Of a DNA stretch of 64,000 nt, positions 56,445 to 64,000 are shown one piece after another. This DNA is from Anaerolineae bacterium (GTDB lineage Bacteria > Chloroflexota > Anaerolineae > Aggregatilineales > Phototrophicaceae). Below the pieces are notes generated by a model. The model had not been told where the DNA came from and ran no database searches. It saw only the letters and a list, made by a program, of their open reading frames with translations. How positions within the stretch are numbered: position 1 is the stretch's first letter; the number at the start of each line of letters is the position of its first letter. Location: NCBI GenBank assembly GCA_022824465.1, contig JAJDZV010000005.1:186001-250000 (forward strand), written 5' to 3'. The position numbers were made by a program, and so were the translations under genes.

Positions 56445-57992
56445 ATGGTTATTCATGACACAGTCTTCGTCATTTGGCTGCTTGCCGCGGGACCGCTCTG
56501 GGCGGCCATTGGCTTGTTTCTGCTCCCCTCGGTGAATCAGGGACGCGCCGAAAGCGAGCAAATCTCGATCACGACGCTGCAAATTGCTGGCGTCATTGGC
56601 GGCTTTGCCTTGGGACCCGTTGGCGTCGGACTATTCTATTTCGAGCCCGCGCTTATTCGCCGTACAACGTTGACAGCCGGCGTCGCCATCACGGTCTTCG
56701 TGTCATCGCAAGTGCTGGCGCGGATCGTCGACCCGAATCTGCCCTCCGGCTTGTGGCTGCTCCTGGCGGGACCGCTTTGGGCGGCTGTGGCAGCTTTTAT
56801 CCTGCCACGCCAATATCGCGCAGTCGAAGCCAATGACCAAAATGTGCTGACCGCGGCTGCGCTTGGCGGATTCGCCATTGGTCCCATCATCATTGGCTTG
56901 ATGTGGAAACATACGCCGAAGATCAGCCGCGACTGGATGATCGTCCTTGGCTCGCTCGGCGCATGGCAGATTTATACGCTCTTCGCCATTCACAACACGA
57001 CCAACCCCTGCGTCGCCTCGCCCTACCATATCACTTATCTCACGCAGCAGACTGCCAACGGCGTCGTTATCGGCGCGATATATTCGCTAATGGCTGTTGG
57101 CTTGACGCTGATCTATTCAGTGCAAGGCATCGTCAGCTTCGCGCACGGCCAGCTCTACATGGTCGGCGGTTACTTTTCCTTCTATTTCTTGCTGCATGGC
57201 TCCAACATTCTTAGCGACATAACCGGAGCCGAGATTTCTATCAATCCAATATGGGGCATTCCAGTCGCCGCGATAATCGTATTTGTCATGGGCGCGGTCT
57301 TTGAGCGCATCTTCCTCAAACCCATGCACGAAGGGCTGATAGAACGCGTCTCCGAATACGCCATCCTGATAACCTTCGGATTCGGTTTCTTTATCGAGTA
57401 CACGACCCTGGCAATAGCCGGTCCCTTCCCCCAGCGCACAGACCGCTTCATCGAGATACGCCGCTTTACGCTTCAACGCGCGCAAATCACGGACGACTTC
57501 GCCTTCGGTCCTATCAATATCATCGGCGACCGCGCGTTCGCCATGGTCGTCGGCATTATACTCATTTTTGCCTTGCTCTATTTCTTGCAGCGCACCTGGA
57601 CGGGCCGAGCGCTGCGTGCAACCAGCCAGGATCGTCAAGCCGCTGCTGTCACCGGAATAAACCCTACAAATATGAATACCCTGTCCTTTGGCATGGGCTC
57701 CATGCTAGCGGCAATGTCGGGCGCCGCCCTGATACCGATCTTCGCGTGGGTGCCGTGGGTCGGCGCGGAAATGGTCGGACGGTCGTATGTCATCGTCGTG
57801 CTTGGCGGCTTGGGTTCCGTGCCAGGCGCGCTGCTGGGCGGTGTGATCGTCGGCATCGTCGAAGCGCTTGGCGCCGGCTGCCATCCCGATCCCAGCCGAG
57901 GCGCCGCCTACAAGGAAGCCTTTGCCCTCGTGATCTTTGCTTTGGTGCTGCTGCTAAAGCCCACCGGTCTCTTTGGCAGGGAGCAAACTTGA
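56445..57992 (+). CDS. livH: LivH-type ABC permease with duplicated N-terminal membrane extension
   Basis: The protein has 515 residues; typical LivH has about 300. The C-terminal part from about residue 203 (NGVVIGAIYSLMAVGLTLIYSVQGIVSFAHGQLYMVGGY) is a normal LivH permease. The first 200 residues are an added membrane region with two similar units: AAGPLWAAIGLFLLPS (from residue 14) and LAGPLWAAVAAFILPR (from residue 107), each followed by GGFALGPVGVGL or GGFAIGPIIIGL. The ATG lacks a good ribosome site, so the start is less certain. It ends two bases before livM. The role of the extension is unknown. Confidence 0.88.
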   Translation: MVIHDTVFVIWLLAAGPLWAAIGLFLLPSVNQGRAESEQISITTLQIAGVIGGFALGPVGVGLFYFEPALIRRTTLTAGVAITVFVSSQVLARIVDPNLPSGLWLLLAGPLWAAVAAFILPRQYRAVEANDQNVLTAAALGGFAIGPIIIGLMWKHTPKISRDWMIVLGSLGAWQIYTLFAIHNTTNPCVASPYHITYLTQQTANGVVIGAIYSLMAVGLTLIYSVQGIVSFAHGQLYMVGGYFSFYFLLHGSNILSDITGAEISINPIWGIPVAAIIVFVMGAVFERIFLKPMHEGLIERVSEYAILITFGFGFFIEYTTLAIAGPFPQRTDRFIEIRRFTLQRAQITDDFAFGPINIIGDRAFAMVVGIILIFALLYFLQRTWTGRALRATSQDRQAAAVTGINPTNMNTLSFGMGSMLAAMSGAALIPIFAWVPWVGAEMVGRSYVIVVLGGLGSVPGALLGGVIVGIVEALGAGCHPDPSRGAAYKEAFALVIFALVLLLKPTGLFGREQT

Positions 57993-57994
57993 TT

Positions 57995-59161
57995 ATGGCA
58001 ATCCTCAATCGCATTGAGTCCGCCATAGACGAAAGCATCGGTCGCCGCCGCTTGGGCTACGCCTTGTTGGGTCTGATCATTCTCTTCTTCCTTTGGTTTC
58101 CAAACGACGCTTCACAATCCAACTACGCCAAGACTGTTTTCATTAGCGGTTTCTTCTACGCCATTATGTCGTCAAGCTGGGCGCTGCTGGCGGGCATCGC
58201 CGGCCAATTCTCTTTCGGCCACATGGCTTTCATGGGCATCGGCGCTTATGTCGCCGGCCTTGTCGCCCGTGACGGCATCGTCTTCGCTTCGCTTGGCATC
58301 GGAATCACCGCCGAATCATTCTCCGCGATCGGCACGATAATCATTGGCACGCTCATCGCCGGACTCGTAGGCTTGGTGATCGGCTGGCTCCTGCTGCGCT
58401 TGCGCTCGGCTTATTTGGCGCTTTTCACTATCGCCTTCTCCGAGCTATTCCGCATCATGATGTTGACTGAGTACGACTACACCGGCGGGTCAAATGGCTT
58501 GTCTCTGAGGCCGCTCCTGCAAATCGCCGATATCGACGCCGCCCGACAGGTTGAATACTATCTGATGTTCGCCCTGCTCATCGTCTGCTTGCTTGCCATG
58601 TACTGGGTCGCAAATTCGCCTATCGGCCTTTTCCTGCGCGCGATGCGGGAAGATGAAGACGCCGCCTCCGCCCTGGGCGTTAATGTCGTACGCTACAAGA
58701 TCCTCGTTTTCGTATTCACCAGCATGATCGTGGGCTTGGCCGGCGCAATCTTCTACAGCGATGTCGGTTCCGAACGCATAATCCCGGAGCAGCTCGAAGT
58801 CTTGCAAATGTCGCTCATTATCGCCTACGCTGTCATTGGCGGCATGGAGAGCTTGATCGGCGCGGCCGCCGGCGCCTTTATCTCGCGCTACCTGCTCGAG
58901 GCTATGCGTGAAGTCGTAATCTCGCTGCCGCTGGGGCTGACACTTCCCGATGGTTCCGACGCTTTTGTTTGGGAGACGGGCGCTTGGCGCTTCGCGGTGT
59001 TCGGCGTCGTCATGGTCTTCACGCTTCGCTATATGCGCAACGGCTTGCTATATCCAATCATCACCTGGTTCAGCGGCAGAGACCTGGCGATGCAGGAGAC
59101 TGTCGCCAAGCGCGACGACGATGATGACTTGGACGAGCAGGCAGGGGCGTCTGATGAGTGA
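57995..59161 (+). CDS. livM: LivM-type ABC permease
   Basis: The 388-residue polytopic permease has the LivM signature GIAGQFSFGHMAFMGIGAYVAGL and the later GGSNGLSLRPLL and LGVNVVRYKILVFVFTSMIVGLAGAIFYSD. The ATG at 57995 is two bases after the livH stop. The longer upstream frame is a shadow of livH. The C-terminal tail is acidic (KRDDDDDLDEQAG), which is unusual but small. The stop overlaps livG by eight bases. Confidence 0.93.
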   Translation: MAILNRIESAIDESIGRRRLGYALLGLIILFFLWFPNDASQSNYAKTVFISGFFYAIMSSSWALLAGIAGQFSFGHMAFMGIGAYVAGLVARDGIVFASLGIGITAESFSAIGTIIIGTLIAGLVGLVIGWLLLRLRSAYLALFTIAFSELFRIMMLTEYDYTGGSNGLSLRPLLQIADIDAARQVEYYLMFALLIVCLLAMYWVANSPIGLFLRAMREDEDAASALGVNVVRYKILVFVFTSMIVGLAGAIFYSDVGSERIIPEQLEVLQMSLIIAYAVIGGMESLIGAAAGAFISRYLLEAMREVVISLPLGLTLPDGSDAFVWETGAWRFAVFGVVMVFTLRYMRNGLLYPIITWFSGRDLAMQETVAKRDDDDDLDEQAGASDE

Positions 59162-59888
59162 CATCAACTTATTGCTCAACCGCGTCTCCAAACGCTTCGG
59201 AGGCAACCAGGCAGTCGATCATGTGTCATTCAGCGTGACCAAGCCAGAACTGATCGGCATGATTGGACCTAACGGCGCCGGCAAGACGACCCTTACCAAC
59301 CTCATGAGTGGCATGCTCAAGCCAACAACCGGCACCATCTACCTCAACGGCCGCCGAATCGACGGCCATCCAGCCTACGACGTCACCCGCGCCGGTCTGG
59401 GGCGTACCTTTCAAATCACAAGAGCGCTGGGTCGCATGACCGTACTCGAAAACATGATGGTGCCAGGCTTGGCGCATCGGCCGCGCGCCAGACGCCTCGA
59501 CCTTGAAGAACGCGCCCACGAAATACTCGGCCTGCTAACAATTGACCATCTCACCAACGAATATAGTCGCGCCCTTAGCGGCGGCCAACGGAAACTGCTC
59601 GAACTCGGCCGCCTTCTGATGCTCGAGCCATCAGTCATCATCCTTGACGAGCCCTTCGCCGGTGTCCACCCGCGCCTGCAAGAGACAATCTACCAATACA
59701 TCCATCGCGTCCACGAAGACGGCAAAGCTATCATATTGATAAGCCACGACATGGACGCCGTCTTCGAGTTGAGTCATCGTCTCTTGGTCTTGCATCACGG
59801 CGCCCTAATCGCCGACGGCGCGCCGCAGGCTGTTAGAAGCGATCCCGCTGTCATCGAGGCCTACCTTGGCCATGACGAGGACGACTGA
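59154..59888 (+). CDS. livG: LivG-type ABC transporter ATPase
   Basis: The ATPase has 244 residues. Walker A is GPNGAGKTT, the signature motif is LSGGQRK and Walker B is VIILDEPFAGV, with the switch His in ISHDMD. LivG and LivF form a heterodimer that powers the branched-chain-type permeases upstream. The start at 59154 overlaps livM by eight bases; the longer upstream frame lies within livM. It ends two bases before livF. Confidence 0.95.
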   Translation: MSDINLLLNRVSKRFGGNQAVDHVSFSVTKPELIGMIGPNGAGKTTLTNLMSGMLKPTTGTIYLNGRRIDGHPAYDVTRAGLGRTFQITRALGRMTVLENMMVPGLAHRPRARRLDLEERAHEILGLLTIDHLTNEYSRALSGGQRKLLELGRLLMLEPSVIILDEPFAGVHPRLQETIYQYIHRVHEDGKAIILISHDMDAVFELSHRLLVLHHGALIADGAPQAVRSDPAVIEAYLGHDEDD

Positions 59889-59890
59889 TC

Positions 59891-60592
59891 ATGCTCAAGA
59901 TAGAGGATATCTACGTCGGATATTACGAAGACCTGCATATTCTGCGCGGACTAAGCCTGACGGCGCAGACGGGCAAACTCACCGCCATTCTCGGCGCTAA
60001 CGGCGTTGGCAAATCGACGCTGCTCAAGGCTATCTACGGCTTTCTGACACCCCACAGCGGACGTATCCTGCTCAACGGCAGCGATGTCACCGGCACCGCG
60101 ACGCACCAACTCATCAGTCTCGGCATCAGCTACATCCCGCAGCAGCCCGGCATCTTCAAGCACATGAGCGTGCGCGAAAACCTCATGATGGGCGCGTGGA
60201 CCTTTCAGAATGACAAGAAGCGCATGGAAAGCAAAATAGAAGAAAACTACGAGCGCTTCCCCATCTTGCGCGAAAAGCAGCACGAACAAGCTGGCAATCT
60301 CTCCGGCGGCCAGCAACGCATGGTGGAGATCGGCCGCACGCTTATGACTGATCCCGAAGTCATCCTCGTTGACGAACCGACTGCCGGCTTGGCGAAAATG
60401 CTCAGCGAAGAGGTCTACCGCATGTTGGTCAACCTGCGCGATGAGGAAGGACTCACCATCCTGCTGGTCGATCAAGAAATCCGCGAAGCGCTGAAAATCG
60501 CCGACTATGTCTACGTGCTTGAATTGGGGCGCAACAAATTCGAAGGTCCGGCCTCCGATTTTGAAGATCTCGAGAAAGCATTCTGGTCTTGA
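59891..60592 (+). CDS. livF: LivF-type ABC transporter ATPase
   Basis: The protein is a 233-residue ATPase. Walker A is GANGVGKST, the signature LSGGQQRM and Walker B VILVDEPTAGL. The position of the switch histidine is taken by Gln (LLVDQEIREA), as is usual in LivF. It is the last gene of the five-gene HAAT transporter. A short hairpin (60595-60610) without a T-run lies between it and the convergent permease gene. Confidence 0.95.
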   Translation: MLKIEDIYVGYYEDLHILRGLSLTAQTGKLTAILGANGVGKSTLLKAIYGFLTPHSGRILLNGSDVTGTATHQLISLGISYIPQQPGIFKHMSVRENLMMGAWTFQNDKKRMESKIEENYERFPILREKQHEQAGNLSGGQQRMVEIGRTLMTDPEVILVDEPTAGLAKMLSEEVYRMLVNLRDEEGLTILLVDQEIREALKIADYVYVLELGRNKFEGPASDFEDLEKAFWS

Positions 60593-60660
60593 TGGCGCAT
60601 TCCAATGCGTATAGATAGTCTGATTGGCGCTCAGGCGACTTCCGCCGCATAAGATGCCAG

Positions 60661-61545
60661 CTAGCCCTTCAACCCGGTCATGACGACGCCCTGTATGAAG
60701 TAACGCTGCGCCAGGAAGAATAACACGATGACGGGCAAGGTCACCGCTGTTGAGGCTGCCAACTGCAAGTCCCAATGGATATCTGTCTGGCTGCGGAAGG
60801 AAGCCAACCCTACCGCGATCGTGAAATTGTCCGGCGAACGCAGATACGTCATCGGGCCAATCAAATCGTTCCAAGCGAACAAGAAGGTGAATATGGCAAT
60901 GGTGATCAGCGCCGGCTTGGATAGCGGCAGCATGATCCGCCAATACACCCCGAACTCACTGCAGCCGTCAATCCGCGCCGCATCAGCAATTTCCTCCGGT
61001 ATCGTCCGGAAAAATTGCCGCATGAGGAAAATATTAAAGGCGCCGCCGCCGAAGAACTGCGGCACCACCAACGGCAAAAAAGTATCCACCCAGCCCAGGC
61101 GCGAGAAGATGATGAAGCTCGGAACGAGCAAGATAGCATAGGGTAAGAACAGCGTCGCCATAACGATGCCAAACCAGAAGTCGCGCCCGGGGAAGCGCAT
61201 GCGCGCAAAACCATACGCGCAGAACGAAGACGTAAACACGACTGCCAAAACATTCAGACCAGCGACAATCAGCGTATTGCGAAAGTAAAGCCCGAATGGT
61301 TTGTACGTGAGCGCATAGACGTAATTCTGTGGCATGAAGGGGTCGGGTATCAGTTGCGGCGGAAATTGGAAGATATTGATCTGCGTTTTCAGCGAACTAG
61401 AGAGCAGCCACAAAAATGGCGTGATCATGACCACAGCGAAGAAAACTAGCAGAAACAGTGTCAACCAATGGAAGAATATATCCGTCCTCGATTTCGCGAC
61501 TCGTTTGGAATCGATGAAGTCGGTCGACCGTTCGCTAAATCCCAC
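60661..61545 (-). CDS. Sugar ABC transporter permease (MalG/UgpE type, third system)
   Basis: The 294 residues have six helices and the EAA loop [28 protein letters not shown]. The C-terminal [18 protein letters not shown] is typical. The GTG start at 61545 is preceded by GGGGAGG, which justifies it. It lies 11 bases after the MalF-type gene on the minus strand. Confidence 0.93.
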   Translation of the reverse strand: MGFSERSTDFIDSKRVAKSRTDIFFHWLTLFLLVFFAVVMITPFLWLLSSSLKTQINIFQFPPQLIPDPFMPQNYVYALTYKPFGLYFRNTLIVAGLNVLAVVFTSSFCAYGFARMRFPGRDFWFGIVMATLFLPYAILLVPSFIIFSRLGWVDTFLPLVVPQFFGGGAFNIFLMRQFFRTIPEEIADAARIDGCSEFGVYWRIMLPLSKPALITIAIFTFLFAWNDLIGPMTYLRSPDNFTIAVGLASFRSQTDIHWDLQLAASTAVTLPVIVLFFLAQRYFIQGVVMTGLKG

Positions 61546-61556
61546 CTAAACCTCCC

Positions 61557-62507
61557 CTATTCGCCGGGATTCTCGTAGTAGACGCGGGACCCGATATAAC
61601 GGAAGACAAAGAATGACAGCAACATCAAGATCGCGAATAAAAGCCAGGAGAGAACCGAGGCGTAGCCCATCTTTTGGCTGCTGAATGCGGTGCGCCATAT
61701 ATGCAGAACGAGGAAAAGAGTAGCCCGCTGCGGCCCGCCATCGGTGATCAAGAGCGCGCTGACAAAGACTTGAAAGGAATTGATGAAACCGATGACAAGA
61801 TTAAAGAAGATGATCGGCGACATCATTGGCAAAGTAACGTGAAGCAAGCGCTGCCAGCGACCAGCGCCATCAATTTCCGCCGCTTCATAGAAAATCTGCG
61901 GGATACCCTGCAAGCCGGCCAGGAAAATTATCATCGAACCGCCAACGCCCCAAACGGTCAGGATAACAAAAGCCAACATCACCCAGTTGGGATCCTGCAA
62001 CCAACCAATCTTGGGACCGCCAAAGGCGCGAATGATGTAGTTGATCAAACCGAACTCGGTATTAAAGAGCCAAGCCCATAAGATGGCGTTTGCTACCGCA
62101 GGCACTATGCTAGGCAAAAAGTAGATTGTGCGGAATATGGCAATAAACCGGAATTTGCTGTTGATTAGGCTGGCCAGGAAAAAGGCGAAAACCAGGCCCA
62201 GGGGCACCGATATTGCCGAAAAGACGATAGTGACCTTGAGACTCTGCGCCAGAATCGGGTCGGAAACCAGCTTTTCGAAGTGGGCCAGTCCAATGAACCG
62301 AGGCGCTGATAAGAAATTCCACTTGTGCACGGTCAAGTAGCCGGCGACCATAGCCGGACCCAACCACCAGACTAGGAAGCCCAGAATAAAGGGCATGATG
62401 AAGAGATAACCCATCAAGGTGCGGCGCTGCTTGAGCGTCAACCGATTATATTGTCGGCTCAGCCAAAAACCCGGTTCTGCTTCCCGTTTCGCCGTTAGCG
62501 AAGTCAT
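61557..62507 (-). CDS. Sugar ABC transporter permease (MalF/UgpA type, third system)
   Basis: The protein has about 316 residues with six helices. The EAA loop is IFYEAAEIDGAGRWQRLLHVTLPMMSPI. ATG at 62507 is preferred over the GTG one codon upstream (62510). The C-terminal FFVFRYIGSRVYYENPGE is normal for this subunit. It is preceded by the binding-protein gene and its hairpin. Confidence 0.93.
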   Translation of the reverse strand: MTSLTAKREAEPGFWLSRQYNRLTLKQRRTLMGYLFIMPFILGFLVWWLGPAMVAGYLTVHKWNFLSAPRFIGLAHFEKLVSDPILAQSLKVTIVFSAISVPLGLVFAFFLASLINSKFRFIAIFRTIYFLPSIVPAVANAILWAWLFNTEFGLINYIIRAFGGPKIGWLQDPNWVMLAFVILTVWGVGGSMIIFLAGLQGIPQIFYEAAEIDGAGRWQRLLHVTLPMMSPIIFFNLVIGFINSFQVFVSALLITDGGPQRATLFLVLHIWRTAFSSQKMGYASVLSWLLFAILMLLSFFVFRYIGSRVYYENPGE

Positions 62508-62544
62508 CACAACCTAAAGTTAATCTATCCAACAGACAGGTGAA

Positions 62545-62570
62545 GCGGGAGAGCTTCTGATCTCTCCCGC
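62545..62570 (-). repeat. GC-rich intercistronic hairpin after the third CUT1 binding-protein gene
   Basis: GCGGGAGAG pairs perfectly with CTCTCCCGC over nine positions with an eight-base loop. There is no T-run on the minus strand. It lies between the binding-protein stop (62635) and the first permease. Confidence 0.65.
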
Positions 62571-62634
62571 CCGGACAGAAATCAAGCCTTTTGAATCACA
62601 GAAGCGCCAATTTAGCGCGGCGCCCCAGGGCGCG

Positions 62635-64000
62635 TTACATGTCTTCCTTGGCCGCCGTCAAGATCTCGTTTGCCGCGCGAACGGCGTCAGGCATGACATC
62701 CACTGCCATTTCCCCATTTGCCAGCGCCTCAAAAGCCGGATTGATATAGTCGTTGGCAGCTTCAATGTAACCCGGTGGGATCGCTACGGCTACGCCATGC
62801 TTCGGCAGATAGTCGGTGGCAAACTGTGAGTAATTCGGCGGATGGATGCCTTCGCGGATCCAGCCCTCCAAGCCTTCTTCAGTCAGCATGGCGGACTGGT
62901 TGGGGATCCACAAGCCGATCTTGCAGAAATGCTCCTGGTAGAATGGCGTCGCCAGGAAACGCACCCAGCGCCAGGCTTCCTCCGGATGTTCCGTGGACGA
63001 CAGCACCGAGTGGAAATGCGCCTGCATGATGCTGGCGGGCTGCGCCATCTTCGGCAGCGCGCCAGTGCCCATAGCGACATTCATCAGCGACGGATTCATC
63101 CAGGACAGCGCCCAAGATCCGTCCACCGCCATAGCCAGACGGCCCGTATCGACCATCTGCACATTATTCATGCCCAGGCTGGCAAGGGCGGCGCTGCGAG
63201 GCGCGACATGATGCTTATACACTAGATCAGAAATGCGCTGCAAACCCTCCATCGCTTCCGGTGAGTCGAGCCCGATCAGCCCCTCCTCAGTGAGAAATTC
63301 GCCGCCGTTGGCATGGGCAGCTAGCCCCAGAGGCATCCACCAGAAGGGCCAGTCAACCGCCCATTGAACGATGTCCTCGCTATCGAAGCCGGCATCGCCC
63401 GGATTACGACCGCTGCTGTCTCTGGTGAAGACCTTGCAGATTTCCAGGAATTCTTCCCATTCCCAGATCTCATCGTCCTGGAATCCCGGCGGTGTGATGC
63501 CCTCGGCCTCAAACATTTCGGCGTTGTAGTAGAAGTGATGGGCCACCCACGTGGAGCCGATGCCGTACCAACGCCCGTTGACCTCACAGCGATTAGACTC
63601 TTGCGGCTCAATGAAATAACCAGGCTGCCCCAAAAGGGGATCGTTCTTGACCAAGTCGGTAATATCCATCAATGCGCCGCCTGTAGCCAAAGTCTCGTAG
63701 TTGTCGGACAAAATAAAGCCGGTGTCCGGCGCAGTGCCAGCGGCGAAGCTCGAAAGCAGAATGCGCCCGTATTCGCCCGCATCCGGTGTATGCTGCCACT
63801 CGACGGCGATATCTGGATTCTCTTCCATGAAGACTTCGATAGCCGCCTTAACGCCCTCGTCCTCAGCGACGCCGCCCCAACCGCCGAATGTTATCGTGGT
63901 GACATCTTGCGCCAGCGCCGGCGGCAGATAGCCAAGCTGCGCCAGCATAGCCGCCGCCGTTGCTGACCCGCCCGTCAACTTCATGAACTCTCTACGTGAA
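62635..64000 (-). CDS. Sugar ABC substrate-binding protein with twin-arginine signal (5' end outside window)
   Basis: The frame is open to the right edge of the window. Reading in from the edge gives S-R-R-E-F-M-K-L-T-G-G, the twin-arginine motif, followed by a hydrophobic stretch and an Ala-x-Ala-type site (PPALA). The true start is therefore a few codons beyond 64000, and the ATG at 63984 lies inside the signal. The mature domain is MalE/UgpB-like (TFGGWGGVAEDEGV, FMEENPDIAVEWQ, SSFAAGTAPDTGFI). It is the binding protein for the third CUT1 system downstream on the same strand. Export is likely by Tat and so folded, unlike the Sec signals of the other two systems. Confidence 0.9.
   Translation of the reverse strand, partial: SRREFMKLTGGSATAAAMLAQLGYLPPALAQDVTTITFGGWGGVAEDEGVKAAIEVFMEENPDIAVEWQHTPDAGEYGRILLSSFAAGTAPDTGFILSDNYETLATGGALMDITDLVKNDPLLGQPGYFIEPQESNRCEVNGRWYGIGSTWVAHHFYYNAEMFEAEGITPPGFQDDEIWEWEEFLEICKVFTRDSSGRNPGDAGFDSEDIVQWAVDWPFWWMPLGLAAHANGGEFLTEEGLIGLDSPEAMEGLQRISDLVYKHHVAPRSAALASLGMNNVQMVDTGRLAMAVDGSWALSWMNPSLMNVAMGTGALPKMAQPASIMQAHFHSVLSSTEHPEEAWRWVRFLATPFYQEHFCKIGLWIPNQSAMLTEEGLEGWIREGIHPPNYSQFATDYLPKHGVAVAIPPGYIEAANDYINPAFEALANGEMAVDVMPDAVRAANEILTAAKEDM

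Overview
The window reads as a bacterial chromosome segment of moderately high GC with no phage, insertion-sequence or CRISPR signal. Gene order and content suggest a rod-shaped member of the Chloroflexota, close to the Anaerolineae/Caldilineae or marine/sponge-associated lineages. The evidence is a joined mreBCD-mrdA-minCDE-rodA block and several sugar ABC transporters without their own ATPase. Sulfatases, phytanoyl-CoA-dioxygenase-like oxygenases and an enolase-superfamily dehydratase also point that way. This placement is inference from content; no marker-gene phylogeny could be run.

Region 1 (1-12.6 kb) is housekeeping. It holds a partial tilS on the minus strand, then a plus-strand cell-shape and division locus (mreB, mreC, mreD, PBP2, a membrane protein, minC, minD, minE, rodA). 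gltX and a tRNA-Gln(CTG) gene with its own promoter and terminator follow. Region 2 (12.6-24 kb) is mixed: two membrane proteins, rplS with a terminator hairpin in its leader, a LysM lipoprotein, uppP, crcB, an MFS transporter, a B3/B4-domain protein, a methyltransferase, a TauE/SafE exporter and a ThDP enzyme. Region 3 (23.7-29.7 kb) has a DegT/DnrJ aminotransferase, a lactate-permease-family transporter, an amidase and an SDR on the minus strand, divergent from a TIM-barrel isomerase across a perfect inverted repeat.

Region 4 (29.8-45 kb) looks like a catabolic island. A LacI-type regulator precedes a CUT1 sugar transporter (binding protein plus two permeases). Then come an unrecognised 461-residue protein, a PhyH oxygenase, a sulfatase-fold enzyme, an FAD oxidoreductase, a second PhyH protein, an enolase-superfamily dehydratase, a DapA-fold lyase and a second sulfatase. 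The set fits uptake, desulfation or oxidation, dehydration and aldol cleavage of a modified sugar or sugar acid. Several enzymes depart from canonical active-site motifs: CxVxR instead of CxPxR, HxG instead of HxD, and loss of the DapA Thr-Thr and Tyr.

Region 5 (45-54.6 kb) has a glycogen/maltodextrin phosphorylase, a second CUT1 transporter whose candidate promoter carries a nine-G tract between -35 and -10, a cytoplasmic GH51 arabinofuranosidase, and a Gfo/Idh/MocA oxidoreductase with a sugar isomerase. Region 6 (55-60.6 kb) is a complete branched-chain-amino-acid-type (HAAT) ABC transporter; its LivH-like permease has a duplicated membrane N-terminal extension. Region 7 (60.6 kb to the right edge) is a third CUT1 transporter on the minus strand whose binding protein has a twin-arginine signal cut by the window end. 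All four binding-protein genes are followed by a GC-rich hairpin without a U-tract before the first permease.
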